Of a stretch of 20,540 nt of DNA, positions 1 to 6,917 are shown piece after piece. Below the pieces are notes generated by a model. That model was not told where the DNA came from, did no database searches, and saw only the letters and a program-made list of their open reading frames with translations. Origin of the DNA: a virus. How positions within the stretch are numbered: position 1 is the stretch's first letter; the number at the start of each line of letters is the position of its first letter. The position numbers and the translations under genes were made by a program. Location of the stretch: the IMG/VR virus record IMGVR_UViG_3300017773_000197, positions 1 through 20,540 of that record. One strand, written 5' to 3'.

Positions 1-1364
1 AGATTGCTATGAAGCAAGCCGAGCAAAAAGCAGCTGAAGAAGCACAAGCTAAAGCAGCTCAAGAAGCATCTGAAGCGAAAGCTTTAGAAGCAGAATCAAT
101 TAAAAGCGTAGTAAACTCTGGTGTCGAATCAGGTGTTGAAAAACTTATGGCAGACGTTGACGCTAAAATGTCTGAAAAAGACGCTTCTCTACAAGAAGTT
201 ATGGAAACTTTCCGTACTGAGCTTACAGAGAAGAAAGCTGAAATCGAAGCAATGCAAAACAGCAAAAAAACTTTTGCGGATCGTAAATCATCAGGTGACC
301 TAAGTTCATTTGGTAAAGAGTTCCTAAATGCTAAACTTTTAGGTGCTGTTACTAACAAAGGTTTCGACACTGACTACGGTCGTGGCGTTATGGAAAAAGC
401 AGGCGTTGACGTTGCAGATGCAGCTTCTGGCTTAAACACTATTATTTCTAATCAGTTTATTGAGCAAGTAAGTTATGCACAACAACTAGGCGGTCTTTTT
501 GATGAGTTAGCTGTAACTTCAGGCAAAACTGTTCTTCCTATCGCTAAAACACCTAAAGCTGCTGTGTTTAACACAGGCGGTTTCACTGATGCTACTTCTT
601 TGAACGATGATGGCACTCCAGCAAACGGTTATTCTTTCGATGACGTTACTGTTTCAGCCTATCGTTTGATTGCAGGTACTTCGCTTTCTAACGACTTAGA
701 CGAGCAACTAGTTGTATCACTATTGCCACAGCTTACTAAGCAGCTTGCAAAAGCTCACGCTGTTGCTATTGATACTGCTATTGTAGCTGGTCATGGTAGT
801 GTTGATGGTGCTAATGGTATTAAAGGTCTAATCGCTACTGGTGGTACTTTAGACGTGGCTTCTCTAGCACACGGCTTCGCTACAGGTACTGGTACTACAG
901 GTGCCGCTGTTGCACCTGCTGACATTGCTACCCGTCGTCCTACTCCAGCTCAGCTAGCAGGCCTACGTTCTAACATGAACGAGTATGGTCAGAATGTTAA
1001 CGAGCTAGCAATTATTGTTGCTCCGGACGTATACTACAACTTGATTCACCAAGAAGGCTTCACTGACATCTCAGAAGTTGGTAGCGATCTAGCTACTAAA
1101 CTAACTGGTGAAGTTGGTAGCATCTTCGGTATTAAGGTTGTTGTTTCTGACGTATTACCTTCTGCAGCTGTATTGGACGTTGCAGGTATCATGGTTAATA
1201 CTTCTAACTTCATCCGTCCTCGTCTTGGTGGTGTAAACTTCGAGACTGAGTACTCTGTTGTTAATCAGAAGACTAACCTTGTTGCTAGTCAATCAGTTGG
1301 TTTCGACCAGTTGGTTACTGATACTGACTCGGCTTCGATTATTCGTTACCCAGCATCAACATAA
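1..1364 (+). CDS. Major capsid protein, HK97 fold (5' end missing)
   Basis: Forms the icosahedral shell. The first ~90 visible residues are Ala/Glu/Lys-rich and look like a coiled coil, matching the delta (scaffolding) domain of HK97-type capsid proteins that a prohead protease removes. The rest is a Gly/Ala/Thr-rich shell domain: an N-arm near SGLNTIISNQF, a central part with TVLPIAKTPKAAVF and SLSNDLDEQL, and a C-terminus with the FDQLVTDTDSASIIRYP ending. At least 451 residues are visible, against 385 for HK97 gp5. The first ATG is at position 9, but the frame is open to base 3 and no ribosome binding site is visible, so the true start probably lies left of the window; reading begins at base 3. 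Arg is encoded almost only by CGT, unlike the AGA-rich neighbours, which suggests high expression. A strong terminator follows. No capsid protease gene is visible here. Confidence 0.9.
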   Translation, partial: IAMKQAEQKAAEEAQAKAAQEASEAKALEAESIKSVVNSGVESGVEKLMADVDAKMSEKDASLQEVMETFRTELTEKKAEIEAMQNSKKTFADRKSSGDLSSFGKEFLNAKLLGAVTNKGFDTDYGRGVMEKAGVDVADAASGLNTIISNQFIEQVSYAQQLGGLFDELAVTSGKTVLPIAKTPKAAVFNTGGFTDATSLNDDGTPANGYSFDDVTVSAYRLIAGTSLSNDLDEQLVVSLLPQLTKQLAKAHAVAIDTAIVAGHGSVDGANGIKGLIATGGTLDVASLAHGFATGTGTTGAAVAPADIATRRPTPAQLAGLRSNMNEYGQNVNELAIIVAPDVYYNLIHQEGFTDISEVGSDLATKLTGEVGSIFGIKVVVSDVLPSAAVLDVAGIMVNTSNFIRPRLGGVNFETEYSVVNQKTNLVASQSVGFDQLVTDTDSASIIRYPAST

Positions 1365-1383
1365 TAGTAATACTTTTACTTTT

Positions 1384-1417
1384 AAACTTCGGGGAGGTTC
1401 GCCTCCCCCAAGTTTTT
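1384..1417 (+). terminator. Factor-independent terminator after the capsid gene
   Basis: A perfect 7-bp G+C-rich stem (1391-1397 with 1402-1408) closes a TTCG loop. It is extended past a single C/C mismatch by a further 6 pairs (AAACTT with AAGTTT), and the 3' side ends in five T. It lies 20 bases after the capsid stop codon and 21 bases before the adaptor start. It probably ends most capsid transcripts, so that head-tail genes downstream are made in smaller amounts by read-through. The loop is closed by G-C, not by the extra-stable C(UUCG)G arrangement. Confidence 0.9.
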
Positions 1418-1437
1418 ACTAATGGACTTATAGAATT

Positions 1438-2022
1438 ATGGCAAATTTAATAACACTTGCAGAATACAAAGACTCGGAGAATATTCAGAAAACCGCTGAT
1501 GATACTCGTCTGACAGCTTTGGTAACTTCCGTGAGTCAATTAGTAAAAACTTATTGTGGAAATAGTATAGTAGATTATTATAGCTCCGCTAAAGCGGAAG
1601 AGTTTACAATTAACTGGGGCACTAACCTTGTTCAGCTTACAGAAAGCCCTGCAAATGCGATCACTACCGTACAGTATAGAGATAGCTATAGTGCTTCCTA
1701 CAAAACTCTCCCCGCAACAGAGTGGTTCCTAGATAAATCAACTGATACTGTTTACAGAGTGAATAAAAGTGGAACAGCAGTGAATTGGCCTACCGGCCCA
1801 GGATCTGTAAAAATCACTTATACAGCAGGATATGAAAATTGTCCTGAAGATTTAAAACTAGCGGTTATTGATTTGATTACTTACTATCATAAAGATGAGC
1901 ACAAAGCTCGTCAAACAATAGCAGGTGCAAGCATTCAAAATAATGCTTCTTCAAGTCAAAGAGATAACGTAGCGTTCCCTGACCATATAAAAAGAGTCTT
2001 GGATCTATATAAAAACTTTTAA
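1438..2022 (+). CDS. Head-tail connector adaptor (HK97 gp6-like)
   Basis: A 194-residue protein that probably forms the adaptor ring below the portal. The helical N-terminus (ITLAEYKDSENIQKTADDTR) leads into SQLVKTYCGNSIVDYY, the usual start of gp6/gp15-type connector proteins. A strand-rich insert follows (TVQYRDSYSASYKTLP, KITYTAGYENCP), then a long helix beginning PEDLKLAVIDLITYYHKDEH. The PEDLKLAVIDLITYYH segment and the place directly after the capsid gene are both typical of the family. The ribosome site is weak (GGA about 12 bases upstream of the ATG). The stop TAA overlaps the next start as TAATG. Assignment rests on motif recall and gene order. Confidence 0.8.
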   Translation: MANLITLAEYKDSENIQKTADDTRLTALVTSVSQLVKTYCGNSIVDYYSSAKAEEFTINWGTNLVQLTESPANAITTVQYRDSYSASYKTLPATEWFLDKSTDTVYRVNKSGTAVNWPTGPGSVKITYTAGYENCPEDLKLAVIDLITYYHKDEHKARQTIAGASIQNNASSSQRDNVAFPDHIKRVLDLYKNF

Positions 2023-3440
2023 TGAGTACTCAAAGTCTACTAAGGTTTTTAGAAGAATTAAATAACGACTTATCGGCACCTGATATAGCCAAAGAGAAGA
2101 GATTAGAGTATAACTTATATACTCATACTTTTGGATATGAAGAAGAATTTTTTATACTTGAAATGTTAAAAGAGTTGCGTACTCGTGGTATAAGAATAAG
2201 TAAGAAAAGATCAGATAACTTAGTAAGACTGGCAAATATTTTTACAAAAGACTTATATAGAAAGTTATCCGCGTTAAATGAAAAAGCAAAAGCAAAAAAC
2301 GGTATAACCAGACTTTCGGGTAGTGAGAAAAATTTTAGTTTTGTATTTACAACAGATATACGAACTGGAACATGTCCAAATAACTGGGCTCAAGGACAAG
2401 CAGACGTTTTTGATAAAATAAAGCAAGTTTACGGAGAGTCTTATAGAAGATTCTTTTTTGGTGTAAGAGATATATTTTCAGAAGGCACAAAAGGCAGAGA
2501 GAAGTTTGATCTAGCTTTTAAAAGAGGTCAAAGACTGTCAAAAGGTCAAATGGGACAATCCGGTCACGCAGAGGGTGAGGGTATTGTTGAAACAATGACC
2601 CGGGAGTTTTTTGATAAACACGCAAATTTAGTGTTTAACAAAAATAACCCAAAAGAGCAATTAACAGAAGCACAGTTACGGAGTGACTTAGAAAAACTGG
2701 GAATTGATTTAAGTTTTATGAGAAATACTAATGATAAAACTTTTTCAATCTCTCTTATCGGTAGAGGAGGTAATGACTTTGACGGTAAGGCAATTAGAGC
2801 ACAAGTAGCAGCCGCCAGAAAGAGAATGGATGAACTAGTCAATAACCCTCAAATGATTAAGTTTATGGCAGAAGATTTACAAGGGTCAGATAGTTTTTCC
2901 ACAATACAACAAAAAGAGTTAGCTAAAAAAGCAACTGATGCATTTAAGAAAGTTAAAAAAACTAGAGTTAAAACTCAAAATACAAAAATTAAACACAGTA
3001 AGAAAACTGTAACTAAGAAGAATAAAAGTTCTGGTTCGGCAGCAGGTAGAAAGAAGCAAGCAATAAAAGTAGCGGGAATAGCGGGTTTAAAAAGACGAAA
3101 ACAAAAAGAGTCTATAGCTTCTCAACCATTACAGCTACTAACTATGTTAAATCAACGATTGCCAGAAACAGTAAGAAAGAATATGAAATCTCCTGGGCTT
3201 GTAAATAAATCTGGAAGATTCGCAGATAGCGTAGAAGTTGTAGATGTAACTCAAACTCCTAAAGGATTTCCAAGTTTTGGTTATACTTATAGAAAGAACC
3301 CTTACCAAGTCTTTGAAGAGGGAGCAGGAAAAGAACCATGGGCAAATGGAAACAGGGATCCAAGAGAGTTAATTGATAGATCTATACGAGAAGTAGCCAA
3401 AGATATGGCAATAGGCAGATTCTTTACTAGGAGAATATAA
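2022..3440 (+). CDS. Large neck protein, tail-completion-like C-terminus
   Basis: A 472-residue protein where HK97-type phages usually carry two small genes, a head-closure protein and a gp10-like neck protein. Three parts can be seen. Residues 1-300 form a charged, mostly helical domain that I do not recognise. Residues ~305-370 are very rich in Lys/Arg, with several KK and TK pairs and little hydrophobic content, and look like a flexible, possibly nucleic-acid-touching hinge. Residues ~373-472 form a compact domain with SPGLVNKSGRFADSVEV, FPSFGYTYRKNPYQVFE, RDPRELIDRSI and GRFFTRR, which I associate with tail-completion or neck proteins of marine phages. No Shine-Dalgarno site precedes the ATG, and the TAATG overlap implies translational coupling to the adaptor. 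A role in joining head to tail is inferred from position and the C-terminal domain; the N-terminal function is unknown. Confidence 0.55.
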   Translation: MSTQSLLRFLEELNNDLSAPDIAKEKRLEYNLYTHTFGYEEEFFILEMLKELRTRGIRISKKRSDNLVRLANIFTKDLYRKLSALNEKAKAKNGITRLSGSEKNFSFVFTTDIRTGTCPNNWAQGQADVFDKIKQVYGESYRRFFFGVRDIFSEGTKGREKFDLAFKRGQRLSKGQMGQSGHAEGEGIVETMTREFFDKHANLVFNKNNPKEQLTEAQLRSDLEKLGIDLSFMRNTNDKTFSISLIGRGGNDFDGKAIRAQVAAARKRMDELVNNPQMIKFMAEDLQGSDSFSTIQQKELAKKATDAFKKVKKTRVKTQNTKIKHSKKTVTKKNKSSGSAAGRKKQAIKVAGIAGLKRRKQKESIASQPLQLLTMLNQRLPETVRKNMKSPGLVNKSGRFADSVEVVDVTQTPKGFPSFGYTYRKNPYQVFEEGAGKEPWANGNRDPRELIDRSIREVAKDMAIGRFFTRRI

Positions 3441-3892
3441 TGGCAACAAGAGACTATACAACACGACGTTTAGGTATTGTAAATGGTCTTGTTGACAAGC
3501 TAAAAACAATTAATGGGGCAGGACATTTTTTAACAGATTTAAATGAAAATGTTTCTCCTCGTTTAAAATTTTGGGATGAGGTGGAGGAGTTTCCTGCAGT
3601 TCACCTAAATGCAGGTTCCGAAACCCGAGAATATCAGGGCGGAGGATATAAGGATAGATTCCTTTCAGTAACTCTTCGTTGTTATGTACAGGACGAAGAC
3701 TCTGTACTAGCTCTCGATGAGCTACTAGAAGATGTGGAAACTGTATTGGAAGATAATTCGAGATTAGCGTATACGGATCGTACTGGTACGACCCAATACA
3801 CTCAACAAATCACAGTTGTCGGTATTGATACTGACGAAGGTGTACTAGAACCTTTAGGTGTAGGTGAGATGACAATAGAGGTTCGATACTAG
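3440..3892 (+). CDS. Tail terminator protein (gpU/HK97 gp10-like)
   Basis: A 150-residue alpha/beta protein expected to cap the head-proximal end of the tail tube and join it to the neck. Helix 1 (RRLGIVNGLVDKLKTI) is followed by strands (PAVHLNAGSETREYQ, DRFLSVTLRCYVQ), a long acidic helix (LALDELLEDVETVLED) and C-terminal strands ending GVGEMTIEVRY. This pattern fits gpU-like terminators, including the strand with alternating hydrophobic residues and the acidic central helix. AGGAGA ends 5 bases before the ATG, which overlaps the previous stop as TAATG. It stands directly before the tube gene, the usual place. The family call rests on the predicted fold pattern and order, since sequence conservation in this family is low. 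Confidence 0.65.
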   Translation: MATRDYTTRRLGIVNGLVDKLKTINGAGHFLTDLNENVSPRLKFWDEVEEFPAVHLNAGSETREYQGGGYKDRFLSVTLRCYVQDEDSVLALDELLEDVETVLEDNSRLAYTDRTGTTQYTQQITVVGIDTDEGVLEPLGVGEMTIEVRY

Positions 3893-3954
3893 AAAATACT
3901 GGCACGAACAAAAGTTCACGTCCAAGTCTTTTCAAGATACATAGGAGATAAACT

Positions 3955-5091
3955 ATGGCAAATTCTTTACATTTAAGTCGCGAGGTAGAGGTCTACGTTA
4001 AGTACGATACGGACTATTGGAAAGTTCCTGTACTTGACGGCTTCAGCTTCTCGCAATCAACAAATACAGCAGAGGTAGCTGTTAAAGAGATGGCAAATGC
4101 TTCAAATGTTAGCCGTCGTGGTCGTTTGATGTTTAACGATTCTATGGCTCCTGCAGAGTGGAGTTTCTCTACTTATGCTAGACCTTTCAAAAGAACTGTG
4201 GGCGACACTGCCGAGCATCACATGGTTGAAGAAGTTATGTGGGCTATGTTAAACCAAACACCTCATGATGCTTATAATAGTACTACTAACAAGTTTACCC
4301 AAGCTGATTCTATCGAGCAAGGTGATGGCGGTGCTAAAGTTAAGTTCAATAAATCAAACGTACTAACTGCCCCTACAGCTACAATCTGGTTTAAATTCCC
4401 GGGTAATGATGCTGCTGATGGCGGTAATACCGATATTTGGTATGAGCTTGGTGATGCTACTGTTAATGAGTGTGCTGCTGAGTTTGATATTGATGGTATT
4501 ACTACTCTTAACTGGTCAGGTTCTGCAAAATCATTAAGTGAAGCCGCAGGCAGTACTGTTACTGCTATCGGTAGTGCAACAATGGAAGTTACTGATGTCG
4601 AAATTCAAAATACTGGTAGCTTTATTCGTAACCGTTTGACCCAGCTTACTGTAGCTTCAGCGATGGGCGGAGACATTCAAGGATCTTATAATCTAGTACT
4701 TACAGGTGGAAGCATTACTATTACTAATAACGTAGAATATGTAACTCCTGCCAGCTTAGGTCAAGTTAATAAGCCTTTAGGACACACTCTTGGAGGTCGT
4801 ACTGTATCAGGTAGCTTTACTTGTTACTTAGATCACAATGCAGGCTCAAGTGCTGATCTTATTGAAGATCTACTTGGTTCGCAAGGTGCAGTTAAGAATA
4901 AATTTGCTCTACTATTCCAAGTAGGCGGATCATCATCTACTCCACGAGTAGAGTTTGATATGGACCAATGTCACTTAGAAGTTCCTTCTCATAATGTTGA
5001 AGATGTTGTAGGTGTTGAAGTTAACTTCCACGCACTACCAACAGATATCGGCGCTACTGACGAGTTAGAAGTTCTATATATAGGTGCATAA
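3955..5091 (+). CDS. Major tail tube protein
   Basis: A 378-residue protein likely to be the main subunit of the tail tube. The N-terminal half has the strand pattern of tube proteins (REVEVYVKY, WKVPVLDGFSFSQST, AEVAVKEM, PAEWSFSTYARPF). The C-terminal part carries further strands and the PLGHTLGGRTVSGSFTCYLD and RVEFDMDQCHLEVP segments, ending VGVEVNFHALP, all familiar to me from marine siphophage tube proteins. A strong ribosome site (AGGAG at 3943-3947) sits 7 bases before the ATG in a 62-base gap with no clear promoter. Codon use shifts towards CGT/GCT/GGT like the capsid gene, fitting a very abundant product. The gene is followed by a promoter and terminator and then by a weaker-biased paralogue. 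Confidence 0.85.
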   Translation: MANSLHLSREVEVYVKYDTDYWKVPVLDGFSFSQSTNTAEVAVKEMANASNVSRRGRLMFNDSMAPAEWSFSTYARPFKRTVGDTAEHHMVEEVMWAMLNQTPHDAYNSTTNKFTQADSIEQGDGGAKVKFNKSNVLTAPTATIWFKFPGNDAADGGNTDIWYELGDATVNECAAEFDIDGITTLNWSGSAKSLSEAAGSTVTAIGSATMEVTDVEIQNTGSFIRNRLTQLTVASAMGGDIQGSYNLVLTGGSITITNNVEYVTPASLGQVNKPLGHTLGGRTVSGSFTCYLDHNAGSSADLIEDLLGSQGAVKNKFALLFQVGGSSSTPRVEFDMDQCHLEVPSHNVEDVVGVEVNFHALPTDIGATDELEVLYIGA

Positions 5092-5109
5092 CATACTGAA
5101 AAATATTTC

Positions 5110-5138
5110 TTGACATTTATGGTCCTTTGCACTATAAT
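5110..5138 (+). promoter_or_regulatory. Perfect sigma70-type promoter
   Basis: TTGACA at 5110-5115 and TATAAT at 5133-5138 are both exact consensus hexamers separated by exactly 17 bases. Transcription should start near 5145. It lies between the two tube-type genes and is followed within about 15 bases by a terminator stem, so most transcripts would be only about 40 bases unless the terminator is read through. The hexamers are seen directly; activity is inferred. Confidence 0.75.
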
Positions 5139-5158
5139 ATGAGATAGAAAAAGTTAAG

Positions 5159-5186
5159 AAAGGGGTCTTTTTCAGACCCCTTTTTT
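5159..5186 (+). terminator. Factor-independent terminator after the tube gene
   Basis: A perfect 10-bp stem (5159-5168 with 5174-5183, core GGGGTC/GACCCC) with a TTTTC loop is followed by a T-run. It ends 8-11 bases before the ribosome site of the next gene (GGAG at 5194-5197). It would end tube transcripts as well as those from the promoter at 5110-5138, which lowers expression of the second tube-like gene. Confidence 0.9.
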
Positions 5187-5201
5187 ATTATCTGGAGATT
5201 T

Positions 5202-6122
5202 ATGGCTAATTATAACATTAAACAGGAAGCCAAAGTATATTTGGTACACGGCGGGTACAGGTATACACTAGAGGTAGGCCCTGAACTTTCGTTTAGCCAA
5301 ACCTTTACAGATAAAACTAATTCGGTCAAGACATTACACGACCAGAACAACTTTTTTGATAGATCAAATATTAAAAAAGCAAACCCTGCAAACTTTTCGT
5401 TTCAGGTATTTTTTTATAAAGATAATTACGCACAATCTTCAACTAAAATTGTACATGATAGACTTTTAGATTGTGAGTCGTTTGATTTATATATTTCAAC
5501 TGAGCAGGATGTATTTAAATTAGAGAAATGTGTTATTGCAAATGGGACATACGGGATCGAGCGATCCAAACCCCTGAGCCTTAAAGTTTCTGGTAGTGCA
5601 TCAAAGCTCTCAAAAGTAGGAGCGTTTAGCTCTTATTCCTTTCCAGGTACTGCTGTATCGGTTAATCCTAACCTACAGTATTTACAAACAGGACAGGTTA
5701 CGTTGACATTGGGCACAGGTAATACGGATATATCATCAGAAGTATTAGCACTAAAAGTAGAACTTCAGAATTCAATAAAGTGGACACCGAATATGACAGT
5801 AGACGCAGGGATTGCAGTAACAGGATCCTCGAATGCAGTATTCCCACAAAGTTATATTGTTAGTAAGAAGTCGTTAGCAGGTAATATATCTAGATATTTA
5901 TGCGATAGTAATAGCGCTCAATTGCAAACGTTTGACACGTCCACTCCTTTAAGAGTAAGAGTAGGTGAAGTAATTGGGAGTACTTTTTACGGATTGGATT
6001 TTAATATGCCAACTTGTTCTTTCACTAATAGAACTACAGTCAGTGAATTATTTTTACAAAACTATGATTGGAGAAATACAAGTAATCAGGCACTAACCAC
6101 AACCATTACATACAACAAATAA
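5202..6122 (+). CDS. Second tail tube-like protein (paralogue)
   Basis: A 306-residue protein that looks like a diverged relative of the upstream tube protein. Both begin MAN and share the opening strand order: KVYLVHGGYRYTLEVGPELSFSQ here aligns by eye with EVYVKY...WKVPVLDGFSFSQ in the tube, followed in both by a stretch rich in Asn/Lys and then a NFSFQVFFYK- or EWSFSTYARP-type strand. The C-terminal part (LRVRVGEVIGSTFYGLDFNM and SELFLQNYDW) is also strand-rich. GGAG ends 4 bases before the ATG. A terminator stem and consensus promoter precede it, so it is probably made in smaller amounts. Likely roles are a specialised tube ring near the tip or neck, or a decoration of the tube. It could also be a co-polymer of the main tube. 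Function is inferred. Confidence 0.7.
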   Translation: MANYNIKQEAKVYLVHGGYRYTLEVGPELSFSQTFTDKTNSVKTLHDQNNFFDRSNIKKANPANFSFQVFFYKDNYAQSSTKIVHDRLLDCESFDLYISTEQDVFKLEKCVIANGTYGIERSKPLSLKVSGSASKLSKVGAFSSYSFPGTAVSVNPNLQYLQTGQVTLTLGTGNTDISSEVLALKVELQNSIKWTPNMTVDAGIAVTGSSNAVFPQSYIVSKKSLAGNISRYLCDSNSAQLQTFDTSTPLRVRVGEVIGSTFYGLDFNMPTCSFTNRTTVSELFLQNYDWRNTSNQALTTTITYNK

Positions 6123-6136
6123 AGTTAGGAGCAACA

Positions 6137-6580
6137 ATGGAACTTAAAAAATTAATGATCGACACTAAGTCGGTTTGGATTGATTTTCCTGGTCTATCAG
6201 GATTTCAAGTAGAAGTAGCAAATCTTTCAAGAAAAGAACTTACAGGTCTTAGAAAGAAGTGCACAGGTCAGAAGTTTGATCGAAAAACACGACAAGTAAT
6301 CGAGTCTTTAGACGAAGAAAAGTTTGTCTCAGAGTTTACTAAATCAGTAGTAAAAGGTTGGAAAGGTCTAACCTTAGAATATTTAGAGACTTTACTATTA
6401 ATTGATATGGGCGGTCAAAACCCTGAAGAAGAACTAGAGTATACTACAGATAATGCAGAAACACTGGTTAGTTCTTCTACTGAATTTGATACTTGGCTGA
6501 ACGAGGTGGTGTTCGATCTTGATAACTTTCGTACAGGATCAAAAGGAACAACTACTGGAAAGGCTGGAAAAGTACTTTAA
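6137..6580 (+). CDS. Tail assembly chaperone, unshifted form (gpG-like)
   Basis: A 147-residue product that plays the part of lambda gpG: it binds the tape measure and prepares it for tube assembly. It has a strand-rich N-terminus (MELKKLMIDTKSVWIDFPG, then FQVEVANLSRKEL) and helices (EEKFVSEFTKSVVKGWKGL, LEYLETLLLIDMG), and reaches a good helix WLNEVVFDLDNF before the slip site. The last 16 residues (RTGSKGTTTGKAGKVL) are low-complexity and look like the unshifted tail. AGGAG at 6127-6131 lies 5 bases before the ATG. It directly precedes the T-frame and tape measure, the diagnostic order for this pair. Sequence similarity to lambda gpG is not obvious, so the call rests on order, size, overlap and frame relation. 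Confidence 0.8.
   Translation: MELKKLMIDTKSVWIDFPGLSGFQVEVANLSRKELTGLRKKCTGQKFDRKTRQVIESLDEEKFVSEFTKSVVKGWKGLTLEYLETLLLIDMGGQNPEEELEYTTDNAETLVSSSTEFDTWLNEVVFDLDNFRTGSKGTTTGKAGKVL
6524..6532 (+). promoter_or_regulatory. Programmed +1 ribosomal frameshift site (AAC UUU CGU)
   Basis: In the G frame the codons read AAC TTT CGT. A +1 slip of tRNA-Phe from UUU to UUC makes the next codon GTA at 6531 and enters the T frame. The T frame is open only from 6501, and the G frame stops at 6578-6580, so the shift must fall in this window. Joining here gives DLDNF followed by VQDQKEQLLERLEKYF, a smooth helical sequence. UUU-CGU is also the core of the known +1 site that makes PA-X in influenza A virus. 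Confidence 0.65.
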
Positions 6581-6917
6581 TAACAGCGATGCAAAAATGA
6601 CGAGAGATAAGTATCTCTCGATGTGTGAACAATTAAACAGGGAGCCAGATCCAGACCAAATGCCTCCTGACTTAAGTGATTTTCCTGATATAGTAGTATC
6701 GGCAATGAATGCTTTCAATATGTTAGGTGATAGAGTTTACCCAGACATAGGATTTATAGGAAAAGACTATACAAATTTAAAACATTTTATAGACGCATAT
6801 AAAATACAGGATGTTGAACTATTTTTAGAAATAATGACTTATTTAGAGTCAAGAGCTGTCAAACAATCTCAGGAATCACTTAAAAGAGAAAGGGAGAAGC
6901 TAAAGAGAAAGCGATAG
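6531..6917 (+). CDS. Tail assembly chaperone T-domain, made by +1 frameshift (gpGT-like)
   Basis: The second half of a G-T fusion. The frame is open from 6501; with the proposed slip at 6527-6530, the fusion is residues 1-131 of the gene at 6137 plus 128 residues from here, 259 in total. The T part starts with an amphipathic helix (QKEQLLERLEKYF), has a Pro/Asp-rich turn (EPDPDQMPPDLSDFPD), helices around VVSAMNAFNMLG and FIDAYKIQDVELFLEIMTYLES, and ends in a strongly basic tail (SLKREREKLKRKR). In lambda, gpGT is the minor form that contacts both the tape measure and the tube protein. A stand-alone start is unlikely: the ATG at 6597 has no ribosome site, and the TTG at 6519 lies inside the preceding gene. 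The TAG stop overlaps the tape measure GTG. Confidence 0.75.
   Translation, partial: VQDQKEQLLERLEKYFNNSDAKMTRDKYLSMCEQLNREPDPDQMPPDLSDFPDIVVSAMNAFNMLGDRVYPDIGFIGKDYTNLKHFIDAYKIQDVELFLEIMTYLESRAVKQSQESLKREREKLKRKR

Noticed and set aside
9-11. ATG at position 9 as the true start of the capsid gene
   Set aside because: Only eight bases precede it, with no ribosome site, and the frame is open to the window edge inside an already established coiled coil. The gene is more likely cut by the edge.
1418-1437. Promoter just before the adaptor gene
   Set aside because: TATAGAAT lies immediately before the start codon with no matching -35 element at proper spacing, and a start there would leave almost no leader.
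3893-3954. Promoter in the gap before the tube gene
   Set aside because: Only weak matches (TTCACG and GATACA) were found; a strong ribosome site is the only clear signal here.
6575-6581. CTT-TAA as the +1 frameshift site
   Set aside because: It resembles the CUU-UGA slip of the RF2 gene and cannot be excluded. But the T frame already reads as a good amphipathic helix before this point while the G frame reads as low-complexity, so the shift is more likely upstream at 6527.
6597-6917. Independent T-domain gene starting at ATG 6597
   Set aside because: There is no Shine-Dalgarno sequence before it, and it would cut off the plausible helix coded upstream in the same frame.
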